Shown here: piece after piece, positions 46,369 to 58,617 of the stretch
Numbering within the stretch: the stretch's first letter is position 1
Layout of the letters: each line of letters begins with the position of its first letter
Assembly (NCBI GenBank): GCA_034770075.1
Contig: CM068383.1
Coordinates: forward strand, 33,299,094 to 33,363,093
Source of the DNA: Aralia elata
Lineage: Eukaryota > Streptophyta > Magnoliopsida > Apiales > Araliaceae
DNA: 64,000 nucleotides
Direction of reading: 5' to 3'
Notes under the pieces: model-generated
Database searches by the model: none
What the model saw: only the letters and a program-made list of their open reading frames with translations
What the model was told of the DNA's origin: nothing
Made by a program: the position numbers and the translations under genes

Positions 46369-48486
46369 TGTCGACGCCGGGTTTTCGCTTTCTCGTCTCT
46401 TTAGTCTTTTCCAATTTTTTGCCTTTTGATTTAGATGATGTTTGGAAAAGGTCGGCATTGATGTCGACGGGGTTTTGAAAGATTGTTTTTTTATGATGAG
46501 CCAATTAACCAGAGTCGCCAGTTGGTATATTTGAAATGGATGTACCAACTCATCCGAGTTTTCGTTTTTTATAAATCGCTGGCTCATGTGTGACTCCGAA
46601 TTCATTGGTCTGCGAATCGAGATTCATAGAGTTCGGGGGCTTGCTTAAGTGAGGGGAAGGTGTTAGGCACCCCCCGACTTCCGTGAAACACGGTTACCGC
46701 AATCTTGATGCTTTCCTATCCTATAATTCATGAATGTGTATGTGTGTGTGTGTGTGTGTGTGTGCCTATGTGAATGTTGTGGGGAATTTGTATGAAAGAG
46801 TCATTTGGATTTTAGGGAAAATCGTGTTTTAATTTGAGAACGCTTCGGAATATCTTTTCGGTATACACGAGAAAGCTTTATTCTTTATGAGAAAGGTTTG
46901 ATTTTAATTGTCCAAAACTATGAGATTTTCATTAAGTGTCGTTTTGGCAAAACAAGAGTTTTAAACCTTCGTCTAAATAGGAATCGAGATCTATACGTTG
47001 CTTTCATAAAATGATGGGCAATTTCTAGAATCTCTTTAACCCTATATACAATGGTTTAATAAGACGTCATTTTATTTATAAAATCATTTTGTGTGATGTT
47101 TTGGAAAACGATCTTTCTTTAGCTTTCTCGTTAGATAGGAATCGACATTCATTAACATTTCTCAAATTTTAACCTCGTGATTCTAATATCCTACTTTGAT
47201 TGATTTTATGAAAATCTTATCATTTAGCCTTGAAATCAATTTCGTGTCATAAATCAAATCAAGCATAAACACGCGTCGGGGCTATTCATGGGCATGTAAG
47301 CCATCAAAATGTCCCCGAACGCCAACAATCACAAATTTCACTATTTCGGGGCCTTAAATCCGATTCTCGCCTTAGCGTCGTTTTAAGGCCCGACGATTAC
47401 ATGTTTACAATGAAAACTACGTCATTTCTACTTCTTACATCAAGATATGTCCATCATCGGATTGGGACCCCGGGGTCGCTTTCCTAGGCTCACAACCAAG
47501 TATCCACACACAAACAATCGGATATTACAAGAAAATAAACCAACCCGGATAATCTAACAATACCAAGACATCCTAAAATAACGATTTAAAGGAATTGATA
47601 CCAAATATAACACCTTAAAACAAACCAAGAAATTAATGAGAACGAATATCATCGGATTATTAGGAAGAGTTTATTCCGATGGAAACTTCACTCATAATCC
47701 CTAATTCATTGTTCAATCAATAAATTACATGAAAAATTGCATCTAATTTGATCAAATGATATGATAGAAATTGATATCACAAAAGAGATTTCACCTTGCA
47801 ATTGATATCCAAATGGATGTGAACTTGATGTATTTGAATAGAAGGAAAGAATCTATTTGATACAATCAAATCAAAAGAAAATTATTCCTCTCTTTTTTCT
47901 CTCTTTTCTTCCTATTTGATTGCAAAATTTCTCTCTTTTTTCCTCTATTTTCGTGCTTATGTTGCTGCTGGAATCTCCTTCTTCTCCACAATTGCTGAAC
48001 CCCCTGTATGCTGCCTGAAGCTGGCTTAAATAGGCTGGCCAGAGCCAGCCGCAGATCTATCTGCGGCTGGCTCCAGATGGATCTGCGGCTGGCCAGCTGG
48101 CACGCCTCCCATCGCACTCAGCTGGTAGTGCTGATTTCCTGGTTTCCGTGCTGGCGCACCCACTTGGTCGCAGATCTATCCGCGGCTGGCGGGCTTGACT
48201 TTCTCGATTTTCGTGCCACGCCTCGATTTTCGTGCCGCAACGTCGGTTTTCGCTGACAGGCTCGTATTCTGCAGTCCGGGAATTTCCGGGAGACGTGCCA
48301 CCTCATTCGGAAATGCCTGCCTCGGACGGCTTTATTGTCACGTAAACTTGGGTTGCCCAAAACATTGCGGCGGTGCCGGGCGCTTGCCCTTGTGCCCGTT
48401 CCTTTGCTCCCGCAAGCCGGTTCAATTGACGGATTCGCCCTCCTGTCATGGTTAGTAGAAGGAAACGCAAAATTTGGGTGTCTACA
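46369..48486 (-). repeat. Element E 5' LTR with palindromic block before a TATA-like box
   Basis: It matches 30392-32451 nearly base for base. It additionally holds a block at about 48041-48096 with CCGCAGATCTATCTGCGG and a second half-palindrome (CAGATGGATCTGCGGCTGG). On the minus strand TATTTAAG (48025-48032) follows about 15 bases downstream, so the block is promoter-proximal. GGCCAG borders the extra block on both sides. Confidence 0.93.
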
Positions 48487-48571
48487 CAAGGATTTAAATT
48501 AATATGCAAGAGAATAAAATTAAATTCTTAATATTAATAATAATGTAACTTAGAAATTTGGGGTCATTACA

Positions 48572-48961
48572 TAAGACATATGTAATAGTTAGATAACTTT
48601 GATTAATAAAATTACTTTGTGAGATTTTCTCATCCTTTGGATTTTTAAAAATTCCTAGACTAGTTCTTAGTTTTCTTGAGATTCAATTTGACTTATCATA
48701 CAACAGATCATAGTTGTATGTGACGTCTTCTACCATACATCAATAGTCGATTGTACCGAGGTTCCTGCTTTATATAAGTACGGAGTTTAGGTATCGTTGG
48801 TGTTCCATTCAACGTAGATTTCCTTACAAGATCGATTGTACCAAGGTTCTTGTCTTTTTATAGGCGTTGGGTTGAGGTGTCAAGATTATTCCACCTTCAT
48901 AGCTTTCTAGAAACGATCCGGGCGACGACCACCTCACGCAAGCGTGCCGTGGAGTCTATCA
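48572..48961 (+). repeat. Element B 3' LTR, right piece
   Basis: It matches 9669-10058 from ATATGTAATAGTTAGA to GTGGAGTCTATCA. It is more diverged from its partner than the LTR pairs of C or E. Confidence 0.88.
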
Positions 48962-49481
48962 TCTATACTCTGTTCAACACTGATCGAGCCAAGATACTCG
49001 AGGATATCAGGGATAAACCATTCTTCGAACATTGCTCAGTCAGCAACCATACACCAAAAGGAGATCAGAGTCTGTTCTGCCAGTATCACCAAAACACAGG
49101 ACATTCAACTAAGGCATGTTAGAAACTAAAAGATATGATTGAGAGAAACGTCTAGAATGACGAACTGGTCCACTATATTACTAGTCGGGAAGGGTCTGGA
49201 AGGAAACACGAGGATGACAATTGGGAACGTCGTAGGGATCGACAACCCGATCAAGATTTACCCATTCGCGGGTGGTTGATGTCATTACAAGAGGATCGGT
49301 GGGGCGTGTAATGGGTAAAAAACATCAAGGCTCTCTGGACTCCATTTTAACAGTGTCCAAACAGCCAGCAAGGAAAGATCAGCCTTACCCCAACACTGTA
49401 ATATCCTTCTCAGATGAAGATTATTCACCCAACACGGTGGAACCACATGAGGGAGCATTGGTCATTTCGGCACAGGTCGGC
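48962..49481 (+). pseudogene. Element A gag C-terminus and gag-protease linker
   Basis: LFNTDRAKILEDIRDKPFFE leads to a knuckle of the Tat type, FCQYHQNTGHSTKAC, followed by stops (a TAG just after the cysteine, normally tryptophan there). The linker VISFSDEDYSPNTVEPHEGA LVISAQVG is the usual approach to the protease. It stops at the first base of element G. The capsid segment expected between 9540 and this piece is missing. Confidence 0.75.
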
Positions 49482-49769
49482 TGTAAGACCCCAACTTTTT
49501 ATGAATATGACTTAATTTTTTTTAAATATTATTCTAAATAGTAAGGTGTTGATTTAAATTTTTTTACAGTTATGGGTGATACGTGCAAATTATAAATAGT
49601 AAACAATCTGTCGGGGAATATTCATTTTGTCAGAAAATATTATTTTTGTCGAGAAATATTCGTACGACGACGCCGGAATAATCAATCATTGGTGGGCCCC
49701 ACGACGGAATAACTATCGGATATAGAAAGCGACAAAAATAACTTTTTAAAAAAAATTGGTGGCAGAACT

Positions 49770-50135
49770 TTTATCATTAACTGTTGAAATACCGGTAATA
49801 AAAGAACAGTAACACACGTTATTCCACAGTAGCACGTGGTACTCCACAGTAGTACACAGTATTCCACAGTAACACACGGTATTGCATAATATTTCTGATT
49901 ATTGATTTAATAATTGCTACAGTAGTAGTCACACAATTTTTCATATTATTAATTCAATAATTGCCGCAGTAGTTATTGCATAGTATTTCATATTATTGGT
50001 TCAATAATTGCTATAGTGGCAATTGCATAGTATTTCATATTATTGACTCAATAATTATCACAGTAACAACTGCACGGTATTTCACATTATTAAATCAATA
50101 ATTGTCACGGGACAGTAACTCATATTATTGAAAGA
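49770..50135. repeat. Tandem repeats in the LTR of G: CACAGTA-rich, then a 47-bp unit
   Basis: At 49800-49885 ACACAGTATTCCACAGTA-like repeats occur. From about 49890 a 47-bp unit (TTTCATATTATTGGTTCAAT core) repeats about five times with divergence. Confidence 0.8.
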
Positions 50136-50329
50136 ATATTATTAGTTAGCATTATTGGCAATGTCTATAAGTTCTGTCGAGGAAATAAGTTATTTAATTG
50201 CGTGCCATTTACACGGAAGACCCCCTTTTTCTTAGAAATGATCTAGTTGCCAATATTACGAGTATATGATATCTGTGATATTAATACATTTAATACAATA
50301 ATACAGAAAATGGATATATTAATAATAAT

Positions 50330-52423
50330 TGTGACAACCCAGATCTTTAGAAATTATTAAATAAGAATTTAATAAATAGAATTCTTATTATGAGACGTTT
50401 TGAGTTTGAGTATGTGTATATATGTGTTTCATATTGTGAAATATGTAGTTCGGTATGAAGGAAATTATATATTCATGTATTTAGAAAAAAATGGTTTAAT
50501 AGTTAATTAAACCATTGAAAAGATTAAATGAAATTGTCATGAAAAGGAAATTAATTGAATAATATTAGTTAATTTAATTAAGTTAAAATTATAATGGAAA
50601 ATAATATAATTTGATTGTTATGTCTTGTGGACAATGGAAATTATTGTGAATTAAGTTTCATAAATAATGTGAGTGATTCACTTAATTAAAATAGTGAATT
50701 GATGTGAATATATTTGTGTGTGAAGTGTTGGTGCGTATTTTAGTACGCTAATATGATGAGAATATTATAATTTAATTAAATAATTAAATTAGAGGATTAA
50801 TGTTTTATTGAATAAAATGATTTATTTAATAAAATTATAGTTTGGCTAAATTGAATTATAATTTGGTCAGTAAAGTTTTAATTGAAATTATTAATAATTT
50901 TAATTAGATTTATTAATATAATACGTTTAATTAAAATTTAATAGGTGTGACAAAATATTATATGGTAGGAAGGATTATTAAAATAAAGAGAAAAGAGGAT
51001 TTTTTAGTTGATGCAAAACATGGCCTTGTGGCCTTTGGTTTTTTTAACTGATGAAACCTCCCAACAAAATCACGTTCTTTTCATCAGTTAGTTTCATAAG
51101 GCTAAAAACAAAGAACAGAGGAAAGGAAGAGAGAAATTGAGAAGAAAATTTTGAAAATCAAAGAAGAAAGAGAGCAAACAAGAAATTTTTATCATGTGTC
51201 TAGAAAATCTAAGCAAGAATCAAAGGTAAAAACCTAGTTTTAAGTTATTAATTTTTTATTCCTTGAATTTTCTTTAAAATAGATTTTGGTTGATGATTTG
51301 ATGAGATGTTGTTTGTATATGTTTATGAACATGTTTAATTGGGTGACTTTGGCTTTGGAACTGCATCTAATTTGATGTAATGATGAAACTTAAGACTTAA
51401 CTAAATGTTAAGTGTCGATTAAAGTGGAACGCAATAAATGAAAGGTTTATGACGAGGATTTAATTTCTAAGTTGAGAATTGTATAGAGAATAAAATGAAG
51501 GATTATGAAATGTAAAGTAGAGTTAATACTAAGTGTTGCTATGTAACTAATAAATGTTGTGCATGATTATATATCGTGTAGGATATGTGAAGTGCAGATA
51601 AGTATAAGCTGATTATGGTAATTGGTAATCTATGAGCAAGGCAAGTCTTTCAGTTCCTATTTGTTATGTGAACTAGATGATTAACCGTTTTAAATCTATG
51701 ATGTAAAAGCATGATGTATTTTATATTTGGTATGTATGAAACGACAAAGTCAATCTATGACTACGTTCCTTGAGTAAGAATGTTGATTAAGTTATGGAAC
51801 TCAATTTTTACTCGGTAAGTGATATACAATATGTATGATATGTTTAGCCAGATGTTTATGATGTATATGATGAGCATGTTATCTATGTGTTATGTGATGT
51901 ATGCAAATTATTAGATTTTGCTGAGCTGTCGGGCTCATTCTTACAAATAATCACTTTTGCAGGTTAAGGATACAAGGTAACGTTATGTGCTGTTTGAATG
52001 GCATGAATCAGATGTAATGCATGAAGATCAAATATTTAGTTTAAATTTATGTTTTTGAACCATGATTAAGGTTCTGGATGATGTATTTAAAGATGTATTA
52101 AATGTAATAGACGTTGAGTTGTAAAATTTGTACTGACTTGTAATTTAATTTTATTCGAGGTATAAAAGGTTATTGAATCTAGAAGTAGTTTTATTTTATT
52201 ATAACTCTGATGAAGCGAATTATAAAGTAAATATGATTCTAGAATATGTAAATGATTAAAGGTTATGATGCAGGGAAAAGCAAAGAAAGAAAACATAAAA
52301 GTTTAAAATTATTCCGCATTGTATTAAGTTTAAGAATGAATAATGTTGTAAAGTCAGAATGAAGATGTATTATTAACGACCGATGTCTAGAGTTGGATTG
52401 TTGTAAATTTTGGGGTTGTTACA
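50330..52423 (+). repeat. Element H 5' LTR, internally deleted
   Basis: Compared with the 3' LTR it lacks about 1.03 kb in two neighbouring pieces near 51340-51365. The first missing piece is bordered by AATTGG in the longer copy, consistent with deletion between short direct repeats. Confidence 0.9.
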
Positions 52424-55400
52424 GTTGGTATCAGAGCTGATATGTTATACACCATAGGTAAGAGTACTTTAGGCTATAACCGTAGTGAGGGATAAAAAAA
52501 ATGAAAAATGAGAATAATAAGTTAAGTATAATTGTGGTACAATCGTACTCTTTAATGGTTGATGTATGGTATCTAGGCTAAACGATTCCTTCAGAGAGCA
52601 AAGGTTAATACGAACTAGCAACCGATCTAACTCGCTGTGAAAGACAGTGTAGACGAGACGGAAACTAGTTTGTTGGTTGTTTGTGGGAAACCACTCAGGT
52701 ACTGTATTGAACACTGTTAGAGACTCGATGTGTACCAAGTATGGAATTATGGATACGTATGATGAAGAAGTGATTGTTTTCACATATGTAGATGTATAGG
52801 ATAAGTTAAGTCCTAAGAATGTTATAAGAAGAAGATGAGAATGACGAGAAGTAAACTCGAATAAAATATTGAGTAATATGAATGAAGTTAGAGATTCTTA
52901 AAGGAATAATTGATATATAAACAAGGTGATTCAAAGAAGAATCTTGAAGAGTTGTAAAGGATGAGAATCAGGAGTTACCTGACTCTAGTAATAAATATGG
53001 TATTAATAAATAGACGATGTTTATAAGATGAGAGAGATATAAAGGATAAGAATAAACTCAAATAGAGTATAGAGTATTCATATGAGACAAGATTATGATA
53101 AAACGATTAGGTTCAAAGAAGAACCTGAAGAACTAAAAGATCATGGAACACCTGAGTTGAGTAATCATAAGAATACGTGACTAAAGAATCGTAAGAAGGG
53201 TTGATGGTAGAATAAGATTACGGCGTGATCTGTTTAAGTTGTAAAATGACAGATGATCTGTAATGATTGAATAGTTATAGCATGATGCTATATAGAGATG
53301 TACTGTGATATAGTACACGATAAACTCACGAGGAGTTATAGATGATATAATACGAGGAATTCGTAGCAAGCAAAGTGTAAGTTAGAATTATGTGGGATTT
53401 CAATTGAGTACTCATGTTAGTGGATGAGTTGTACAATTCCTTGTATGGGCGGGGAATTTGTGCTTGGTTTGACAACCACTTAGCTTCCTATATTGACAAA
53501 TTATTGCAATGTTGGTAATGCACTATCACTATACGTATGACGAGAAGGTGATTCTTTTCTCATATTTATATTTGATAGTTAGAGAATATTAAGATTAGGT
53601 GCGAGTTCTTTAAACTCATACGTATGGTAAGTTCGTGACTCATAATCGTATGGTGGAACCCCTCAGCGAATGGACGATTTTGGTCTGACTACGATAAGTT
53701 CGTAAACCCATATGATTGTGGTAAGTTCCTAAACTCATAACGTGTGGTATGTTTGATGAACTATATTGGAGTATAGAAAGGTTGTGGATGAAGAATTGAG
53801 GATTTTTAGTATAGTAAGCTTTAAGGATGATAGAAATAGATAGAATTATTAAGCAATGGATCATTGGAGAAATTGAAGTTGATAGTGGAAGCATAGGTAT
53901 TCCAAATCTTCTAGCTATGCTAGATTTCAAAATTTTTGATATCAAGCCAAATTCGCATTGATGTGCCTTTAAAAATAAAAATGAAAATTTTGTTATCCTC
54001 AAAACAAGGCGACAAGGGTGTGTAGATGGACTTCGAGCCATTATCACATCGTTACCTGTTGCGACATGATAACACCAAAAATGATTTTTTTTCCAATGGT
54101 TTTGAACTGTTTAAAGAAGAGTCTACGCTATTTGTTTCGGCTAGACAAAAATGATTTAAAATATTAAAATATATTTTTAAATAGTCATTAATGCATCATG
54201 GAACCTGGTGTAGAATGACAGATGGAGTCATCAATGCAGATTAACCTAGTGTTGGATGTGATCTAAGGATGGTCAACCCACTATGGTATGATGTAGTATG
54301 ACAAAGTCACAAAATGACGGAATCCTCAAATGGGCTGTATATACGGTACGGTATCATGACGTCATAAAAGAATTTTGGTTTTCTTTTAAGCTATGAAAAG
54401 ATATGCCAATTGAGTTGGCTAAAAATAGTTTGACTGATGTCCGAATTGTTGTTCAAGGTCTAAGCTAATTGATTCGGCTAGATGACTGTTGAAAGATGTT
54501 TATGAAATTCAAGAGTTCTTTGAGAGTTTATACCAAACCAGATTGTTCTGGTGCGTAATTTGTATTAAGTCTGAGATGAACCAACCCTGTAATGGGGGCT
54601 ACGCAATAGCGTTAATATGTATGTACACAATACATAGTACGAAGGGCTGATCACTTGGAGTACGAGAAGAGATGGTCCATAGTCTTTTGATTGTTAAAGG
54701 TTACAGTAGAAATATCTGTTAACCTAGGACAAGGTTCAAGTCTTTATGACTACTCAACATGATATTGAAAGTTTTTGAATGAATCTTTTAAGTTTCTGAG
54801 TTATTCATATTGCCTCCCAATTATTGATCAATTGTGGAAGATTCTTGTTATTTGAAAAGTGGAAATGGAAAGGAGGATATTCCTTAGAAAGGGGTAAGTT
54901 GTAGAATGCGACATGTGGTGATGAGTAAATTAAACAAATTATAATAGATCTAAGAAAGAAATAAAATTCCAAAAAAGGAAGAGATAAATTTAGCTGATGA
55001 TGAGTAATGATGAGAAATTTTTTAGAAGAGGAAGATTTGAAGAATGTGATAATCTTAGAAATATCCTTAGAGAAAGAATTTGGTTGTAGAACCCAATGAA
55101 TAAGTAGAGATTAACGTAAAGTCCATTTTGATAGATGGAATGAACGAATATTAGTAAGTCAAAATTTCGAGGACGAAATTCTTAGAAGAAGGGGTGAATG
55201 TAATATTCCGAGTGTTTATAAGTTGAGTATATTATAATGATTCTTAGGAAGGTAATGAACGAGTTAAAGAATATGTAATACTTAACAATGATTAAGTTTA
55301 AGTAAAGGTTATGAAATAAAAACCTTCAAGAATTGTTGAGAGGAACAAGTGGAATAGAAAAATATAGAACTTATATTAAGGTAATGCGTTAAAGTTATTC

Positions 55401-55491
55401 TACAATAAAACTTTTGAAGGAGATACGATGGAAACCGAGTAAGGGAGGATTCGTTGATTCTGAGGACGGAATCCTTATAAGGGGGGAAGGA
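52424..55491 (+). other. Non-coding interior of H with a second LTR-start-like junction
   Basis: At 55156-55213 the sequence TTTCGAGGACGAAATTC, then GAAGAAGGGGTGAA, then TGTAATATTCCGAG looks like the end of a chromovirus coding region, a polypurine tract and an LTR start. The true 3' end at 55456-55492 repeats the same plan (GAGGACGGAATCC, GGGGGGAAGGA, TGTGACAACCC). About 53610-53755 carries three loose copies of a GGTAAGTTCGTAAACTCATA-like unit. No gene is recognised. Confidence 0.6.
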
Positions 55492-58400
55492 TGTGACAAC
55501 CCGGATCTTTAGAAATTATTAAATAAGAATTTAATAAATAAAATTCTTATTATGAGACTTTTTGAGTTTGAGTATGTGTATATATGTGTTTCATATTGTG
55601 AAATATGTAGTTCGGTATGAAGGAAATTATATATTCATGTATTTGGAAAAAAAATGGTTTAATAGTTAATTAAACCATTGAAAAGATTAAATGAAATTGT
55701 CATGAAAAGGAAATTAATTGAATAATATTAGTTAATTTAATTAAGTTAAAATTATAATGGGAAATAATATAATTTGATTGTTATGTCTTGTGGACAATAA
55801 AAATTATTGTGAATTAAGTTTCATAAATAATGTGAGTGATTCACTTAATTAAAATAGTGAATTGATGTGAATATATTTGTGTGTGAAGTGTTGGTGCGTA
55901 TTTTAGTACGCTAATGTGATGAGAATATTATAATTTAATTAAATAATTAAATTAGAGGATTAATATTTTATTGAATAAAATAATTTATTTAATAAAATTA
56001 TAGTTTGTCTAAATTGAATTATAATTTGGTCATTAAGGTTTTAATTGAAATTATTAATAAGTTTAATTAGATTTATTAATATAATACGTTTAATTAAAAT
56101 TTAATAGGTGTGACAAAATATTATATGGTAGGAAGGATTATTAAAATAAAGAGAAAAGAGGATTTTTGAGTTGATGCCAAACATGGCCTTGTGACCTTTG
56201 GTTTTCTTAACTGATGAAACCTCCCAACAAAATCACGTTCTTTTCATCAGTTAGTTTCATAAGGCTAAAAACAAAGAACAGAGGAGAGCAAGAGAGAAAT
56301 TGAGAAGAAAATTCTGAAAATCAAAGAAGAAGGAGAGCAAGCAAGCAATTTTTATCATGTCTCTATATAATCTAAGCAAGAATCAAAGGTAAAAACCTAG
56401 TTTTAAGTTATTAATTTTCTATTCCTTGAATTTTCTTTAAAATGGATTTTGGTTGATGATTTGATGAGATGTTGTTTGTATATGTTTATGAACATGTTTA
56501 ATTGGTTATATAGTGTTTATATACAATTTTGGAGTTATCAATCCATGGAAAACATGTTTAAAATAAAGAATTTAGTTTTTGGTTGAATATGTATATTTTG
56601 GCTTACTTTGGAGTCAAAATTGATTGTCAATGCATATATGAAACTGTAAATTGATAATGGATTATTGTTATGTGTTGAAAAACGAAAACAACGGAAGTTG
56701 AACGGACCAATTTGGTTGAATAACGAATCCGTAGTGATCGATTGCGCTAAAGTTGTAAAAGTTTGTAAAACTAGCATAAATATTGATTTTTGAGGCTTGA
56801 AATTGGTTGTTAAAGTTGTTTAAGATGTTAGAATCGTGCTAGAAGGTTTGGGTAATGATCATATATGAATTATAGTGATTGGGTAATTTTGATTTGTTGA
56901 TTAAATGAAGAAATTGGATGACTTTGGCTTTGGAACTGCTCAATTCCCGAAGTCAGAATCTGAGTCTGATGAGCGGCGCAGCTGCGCCGCTTGCTAGTAC
57001 AAAACGGGCGCAACAGCACTGGATCGGGCTCGTTAGGTTCGGGTCAGGCCAGCGCAGCAGCGCCGGCACTAGGCTTAAACACGGCGCAGCAGCGCCGGTC
57101 CGGGTCGGGTCGGTCCTGCCGGGTCCGGTCGGCTAGAAAATGAAAATTTTCTAGATTTGTTTTTTTAATACAATAATTTCACATATATGATGCAACATGA
57201 TAAGAATGTGGTATAATAGCAAGAGTTTAAGAAGGTGGATTTAAGTTAATTAAAAGAAGAATTTGAAAGTTTGAGATGTAGGATTAACCCAATAAATCCA
57301 ATTGAGCATTATTCACCTATTGTGATATAATGACAGGTTATAAAGACTTAACTAAATGTTAAGTAGTAATTCAAAAGGATATTTTGAAATATAATATGAA
57401 GGTTCCTGATTAAATTGAATAAGTTTAAAAGACTTATAATGCAACGTGGAGGTAAACCTTAATTACTTAACTAATTATTGAGTGGTAATTATAGAGGATC
57501 CTAAAGGAACCTAAGATGGATGGTTATTTAATTTATGTAACAAGTGTAATACATCTAATCTGATATAATGATGAAACTTAAGACGTAACTAAATGTTAAG
57601 TGTCGATTAATGTGGAACGCAATAAAATGAAAGGTTTATGAGGTGGACTTAATTTCTAAGTTGAGAATTGTATAGAGAATAAAATGAAGGATCATGAAAT
57701 GTAAAGTAGAGTTAATACTAAGTGTTGCTATGTGACTAATAGATGTTGTGCATGATTATATATCGTGTAGGATACGTGAAGTGCAGATAAGTATAAGCTG
57801 ATTATGGTAATTGGTAATCTACGAGCCAGGCAAGTCTTTTAGTTTCTATTTGTTATGTGAACTAGATGATTAACCGTTTTAAATCTATGATGTAAAAGCA
57901 TGATGTATTTTATATTTGGTATGTATGAAACGACAAAGTCAATCTATGACTACGTTCGTTGAGTAAGAATGTTGATTGAGTTATGGAACTAAATTTTTAC
58001 TTGGTAAGTGATGTACAGTATGTATGATATGTTTAGCCAGATGTTTATGATGTATATGATGAGCATGTTATCTATGTGTTATGTGATGTATGCAAACTAT
58101 TAGATTTTGCTGAGCTGTCGAGCTCATTCTTGCAAATAATCACTTTTGCAGGTTAAGGATACAAGGTAACGTTATGTGCTGTTTGAATGGCATGAATCAG
58201 ATGTAATGCATGAAGATGAAATGTTTAGTTTAAATTTATGTTTTTGAACCATGATTAAAGTTCTGGATGATGTATTTAAAGATGTATTAAATGTAATAGA
58301 TGTTGAGTTGTAAAATTTGTACTGACTTGTAATTTAATTTTATTCGAGGTATAAAAGGTTATTGAATCTAGAAGTAGTTTTATTTTATTATAACTCTAAT

Positions 58401-58612
58401 GAAGCGAATTATAAAGTAAATATGATTCTAGAATATATAAATGATTAAAGGTTATGATGTAGGGAAAAGCAAAGAAAAAAAACATAAAAGTTTAAAATTA
58501 TTTCGCATTGTATTAAGTTTAAGATTGAATAATATTGTAAAGTCAGAATGAAGATGTATTGTTAACGACCGATGTCTTGAGTTGGATTGTTGTAAATTTT
58601 GGGGTTGTTACA
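55492..58612 (+). repeat. Element H 3' LTR with a CG-rich island
   Basis: The full-length 3121-bp copy. At 56973-57130 an island of G and C interrupts AT-rich sequence and holds GCGGCGCAGCTGCGCCGC (a perfect 18-bp palindrome) and two further GCGCAGCAGCGCCGG copies. Confidence 0.92.
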
Positions 58613-58617
58613 ATAAT

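Larger units (their letters stand above)
30392..48486 (-). mobile_element. Element E: Ogre/Tat-type Ty3/gypsy retrotransposon, target duplication CAAGG
   Basis: LTRs at 30392-32451 (3') and 46369-48486 (5') are nearly identical, with about six substitutions plus small indels and one 56-bp length difference. CAAGG flanks it at 30387-30391 and 48487-48491. The primer site TGGCGACTCTGCTGGGGA and the tract AAAGAGGGGCAGC next to the 3' LTR are typical of Ogre/Tat elements. Minus-strand order is gag, protease with G-patch, intron, RT, RNase H, second RNase H and integrase. A plus-strand unit (33.8-38.3 kb) lies between integrase and the 3' LTR, pointing against gag-pol. Confidence 0.95.
27308..48571 (-). 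mobile_element. Element F: solo LTR of about 3.2 kb (Tekay-like), split by element E
   Basis: F starts TGTGGCACCCCCAAATTT at 27308 and ends AAATTTGGGGTCATTACA at 48571; E occupies 30392-48486 inside it. The flanks CAAGC and TAAGA are plausibly decayed forms of the CAAGG found uninterrupted in the other LTR of B. A TATAAATAGAG box on the minus strand at about 29789-29799, and the following conserved-looking AACTCGTTGCTCACCCTTGT (minus, about 27645-27664), indicate minus orientation and a large chromovirus-type LTR. No internal region accompanies it. Confidence 0.75.
9541..48961 (+). mobile_element. Element B: non-autonomous Ty3/gypsy element with 0.52-kb LTRs, hosting C, F and E
   Basis: The 5' LTR is 9541-10058. 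The 3' LTR is in two pieces, 27175-27307 and 48572-48961, because element F (with E inside) sits in it. The LTR copies match along their full length but differ by roughly 6% by eye. The primer site TTGGTATTAGAGCC resembles the initiator-Met class. The internal DNA without insertions is only about 3.7 kb and holds a gag, a decayed RT-like ORF and a short integrase-tail-like ORF. I see no clean target duplication (TATAA left, TCTAT right). Confidence 0.85.
8016..49481 (+). mobile_element. Element A: outermost Tat-like Ty3/gypsy retrotransposon, split by B and G
   Basis: A starts with an LTR of about 465 bp (TGTTGGAGTATG...GCGTTAACA, 8016-8480) followed by a degenerate primer site and gag sequence. 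The gag is cut at 9540/9541 by element B and resumes at about 48962, where a CX2-H-type zinc knuckle and the gag-protease linker appear. It is cut again at 49482 by element G. The rest of A would lie to the right of the window. The pieces do not join perfectly: the gag middle region is missing at the B junction. Orientation is plus throughout. The 5' end and order are well supported; the lineage (Tat-like) rests on gag style and the GCTAGAAGGAGGG primer region. Confidence 0.7.
50330..58612 (+). mobile_element. Element H: non-coding LTR retroelement (LARD-like), target duplication ATAAT
   Basis: LTRs run 50330-52423 (2094 bp) and 55492-58612 (3121 bp), both from TGTGACAACCC to GGGTTGTTACA. ATAAT flanks it at 50325-50329 and 58613-58617. 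The initiator-Met-type primer site TTGGTATCAGAGC is at 52425 and the polypurine tract GGGGGGAAGGA at 55481-55491. The 3.07-kb interior (52442-55480) has no recognisable gag or pol, only scattered minus-strand frames without motifs. It must have moved using proteins from another element, probably a Tekay-type one. Confidence 0.93.

Noticed and set aside
52469..54047. Three minus-strand ORFs of 62-135 residues inside element H
   Set aside because: No domain motifs, low-complexity codons, and the element interior has the look of non-coding DNA.
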